Below, one piece after another: positions 21,655 through 22,910 of a stretch of DNA of 22,910 nt. The stretch comes from Azolla pinnata. Taxonomy: Eukaryota; Streptophyta; Polypodiopsida; Salviniales; Salviniaceae. The notes beneath the pieces were generated by a model. That model was not told the origin of the DNA. It made no database searches and saw nothing but the letters and a program-made list of their open reading frames with translations. The translations under genes and the position numbers were made by a program. The stretch spans positions 1 to 22,910 of the forward strand of contig JBBBWG010009435.1 of assembly GCA_037176905.1 (NCBI GenBank). Direction: 5' to 3'. How positions within the stretch are numbered: position 1 is the first letter of the stretch; each line of letters opens with the position of its first letter.

Positions 21655-22491
21655 AAAAAAAATTCCGCGACATCCTCCTTGTCCTCCTCAACATCCTTCA
21701 TTGCAGCAATTGTCATGATCGGCTCTATAATGTTGAAGGCTTCGAACAATGTCTTTATGCCGACCTAACAATTCTTTAACCTTCTCGCGGTGCTTAAGTG
21801 CAATCTGCATAATATCCATTGTCAGGTTTTGCTATATGACCGCGTAGTTAACCTTGTCCAGCATTGAAAATCCTAGTCCCCGAAGTTCTCGATTGGCTCT
21901 GTCTATGTGAAGTACTTGTAGTTCGGTAGCTTGTTCGGCCCATTCCTTTAATTTGTTCAATGTAGCAACTTAAATCTCGGTCGTAGTTTGTGTTCGGAAC
22001 TTCTCGACTATCCGTCATAAGTTGACCTCAATATGTTTTCTTCCCAAGCTCATCCATTAGTTGATTGATTTCCTTTTGCAACTTCATATTCCAGGGCAGT
22101 GATTTCCTTTTGCCATGTCGCGCTCGACCTTCGCTGTCGTTTGAGCCTCTCATTCCTTCCACTTGCACACTTTTTCCATTGTCTTCTCCATCATCAACAT
22201 AATCTCGTCCGGATTTGGGAGCATGGAATGAGTGGCCGTACTAGGCCTTTCCTAGTTAGTTGTTAAGACTTGTTTTGTTGCCACCATACTAGCTAGAGAA
22301 GACACCGGACTGACCAGTACAATGTCAGCTTGATTGATGTCCTCGTGCGGTGATTCGTTTATCTCAATGACCACCGGTTTTGCTGTCCGTACTGGTTTAA
22401 TTTTGAGAAGTGTGGGTGGAAGCGCTGCATTGGCCGCTCCAAGTGTCAGTGCTGTAACCGGCTTCACGGTAGACACCAAACCTTTGTTCAT
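21655..22491 (-). pseudogene. Decayed coding sequence, unknown family, coiled-coil-like
   Basis: From 22491 the minus strand reads 79 codons beginning MNKGLVSTVKPVTALTLG to a TAG at 22254-22252. The same frame then resumes with coding-like text (NPDEIMLMMEKTMEKVCKWKE, a stop, EAQTTAKVERDMAKGN). After a frame change near 22.1 kb it continues RIVEKFRTQTTTEI, a stop, VATLNKLKEWAEQATELQVL and RANRELRGLGFSMLDKV, then KHREKVKELLGRHKDIV, ending near 21.66 kb. The charged, heptad-like text suggests a coiled coil. I do not recognise the family; a retrotransposon gag or another plant transposon protein is possible. Stops and the frame change make it non-functional. Confidence 0.5.
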
Positions 22492-22501
22492 TGCCTACAC
22501 C

Positions 22502-22578
22502 TCATCCGTACTTTGTAGCGTCGAACATAGAATCCTTTGTTCCGAAGACCAACGCCTTATCCATTAGACCATAGGATG
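22502..22578 (-). pseudogene. tRNA-Arg(UCG)-like pseudogene or tRNA-derived SINE head
   Basis: The minus strand has a perfect Pol III A box TGGTCTAATGG (22571-22561) and a B box matching GWTCRANNC, GTTCGACGC (22526-22518). The D stem GTCT/AGGC pairs. The anticodon arm is TTGGT-CTTCGGA-ACAAA, anticodon UCG, with one G.A mismatch where plant tRNA-Arg has ACCAA. The acceptor halves CATCCTA and TACGGATG pair for five pairs. The T stem does not pair and about three extra bases follow it. No CCA or nearby T-run terminator is seen. It is therefore a degenerate tRNA, or a SINE head. Confidence 0.6.
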
Positions 22579-22775
22579 ACATGAAAGACATACATTAGTC
22601 CCCAATAAAATACTCGCATAACGAACTTATCATCCGTATAACACCGCGATTGAATTGTAGGTTCCAACGTAGGTTTCTAAGAGACGTACGTCTTATCCCA
22701 TTAGGCCATAGCATCAGCTAAGAAAAATATACGGTCCAATATAATACTTGTGCGACAAACTTATCGTCTGCATAA
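22502..22775 (-). repeat. Tandem pair of tRNA-Arg-like units, ~135-bp period
   Basis: A second, more diverged copy lies on the minus strand around 22720-22640, with an intact A-box match TGGCCTAATGG (22708-22698) and no clear B box. Flanking text is also duplicated: ACGAACTTATCATCCGTAT at 22621 and ACAAACTTATCGTCTGCAT at 22755, plus the TATTATATTGG / TATTTTATTGG phrase. The repeat unit therefore includes spacer DNA, with a period of about 134-137 bp. Confidence 0.6.
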
Positions 22776-22910
22776 AATGGCAATGGTATTGCAAGCCTGC
22801 AATGGGCCGTTTTCTAGTTTTCCACGAGGGTTTTAATTTCGTGAGATATTTGGAGTAATCGATGAAATCTCATGTAGTTGTTTGTTTTTTTAATTCTTCA
22901 TCACAATCGA

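Noticed and set aside
1..22910. CRISPR array, bacterial operon or phage features
   Set aside because: The window is plant nuclear DNA; its tandem repeats lack regular unique spacers and there are no prokaryotic genes.

Overview
This is eukaryotic nuclear DNA from a flowering plant. Both genes have GT-AG introns and plant-type protein sequences, and they sit in AT-rich, microsatellite-rich intergenic DNA with decayed retrotransposon sequence. A monocot is my guess from the protein flavour and the simple-repeat-rich leaders; the window does not prove it.

Two intact protein-coding genes are supported. (1) On the minus strand, 8149 down to 1291, is a complete DNA topoisomerase II gene. I resolved 21 exons, all in frame, giving 4476 nt and 1491 residues. 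The ATPase, TOPRIM, catalytic-tyrosine and acidic C-terminal regions are all present. Its 13th intron only works as a GC-AG intron. A consensus E2F site and a TATA-like box lie upstream, and the TATA box belongs to a tandem GATA-rich repeat that abuts the promoter. (2) On the plus strand, 14162 to 18272, is a complete six-exon gene for a single-RRM RNA-binding protein of 286 residues, with a roughly 2 kb first intron that splits the RNP1 motif.

The DNA between the genes (about 8.4-14.1 kb) holds no supportable gene. It contains the GATA/115-bp array, a short-motif repeat family at 8.77-9.04 kb, an AT-rich stretch, a G-run / 10-N gap / C-run (11149-11252), degenerate telomere-like repeats near 11.87 kb, a minisatellite of about 44 bp rich in ATCGAT (12.71-13.31 kb), and a cluster of di- and trinucleotide repeats leading into the RRM gene.

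Downstream of the RRM gene (about 19.9-22.9 kb) is dead mobile DNA. A minus-strand Ty1/copia gag/protease/pre-integrase remnant has a 130-bp internal tandem duplication. The remnant's 5' part is part of a large inverted repeat (about 20.85-21.22 kb). Next comes a decayed minus-strand coding sequence of unknown identity, then a tandem pair of tRNA-Arg(UCG)-like sequences. Premature stops in the two decayed coding stretches are mostly explained by single C-to-T changes, as expected for methylated, silenced DNA.

I found no wholly new biological system. The most checkable oddities are the GC-AG intron, the tRNA-Arg-like tandem pair with Pol III boxes, the gag-derived inverted repeat, and the repeat-derived TATA next to an E2F site.
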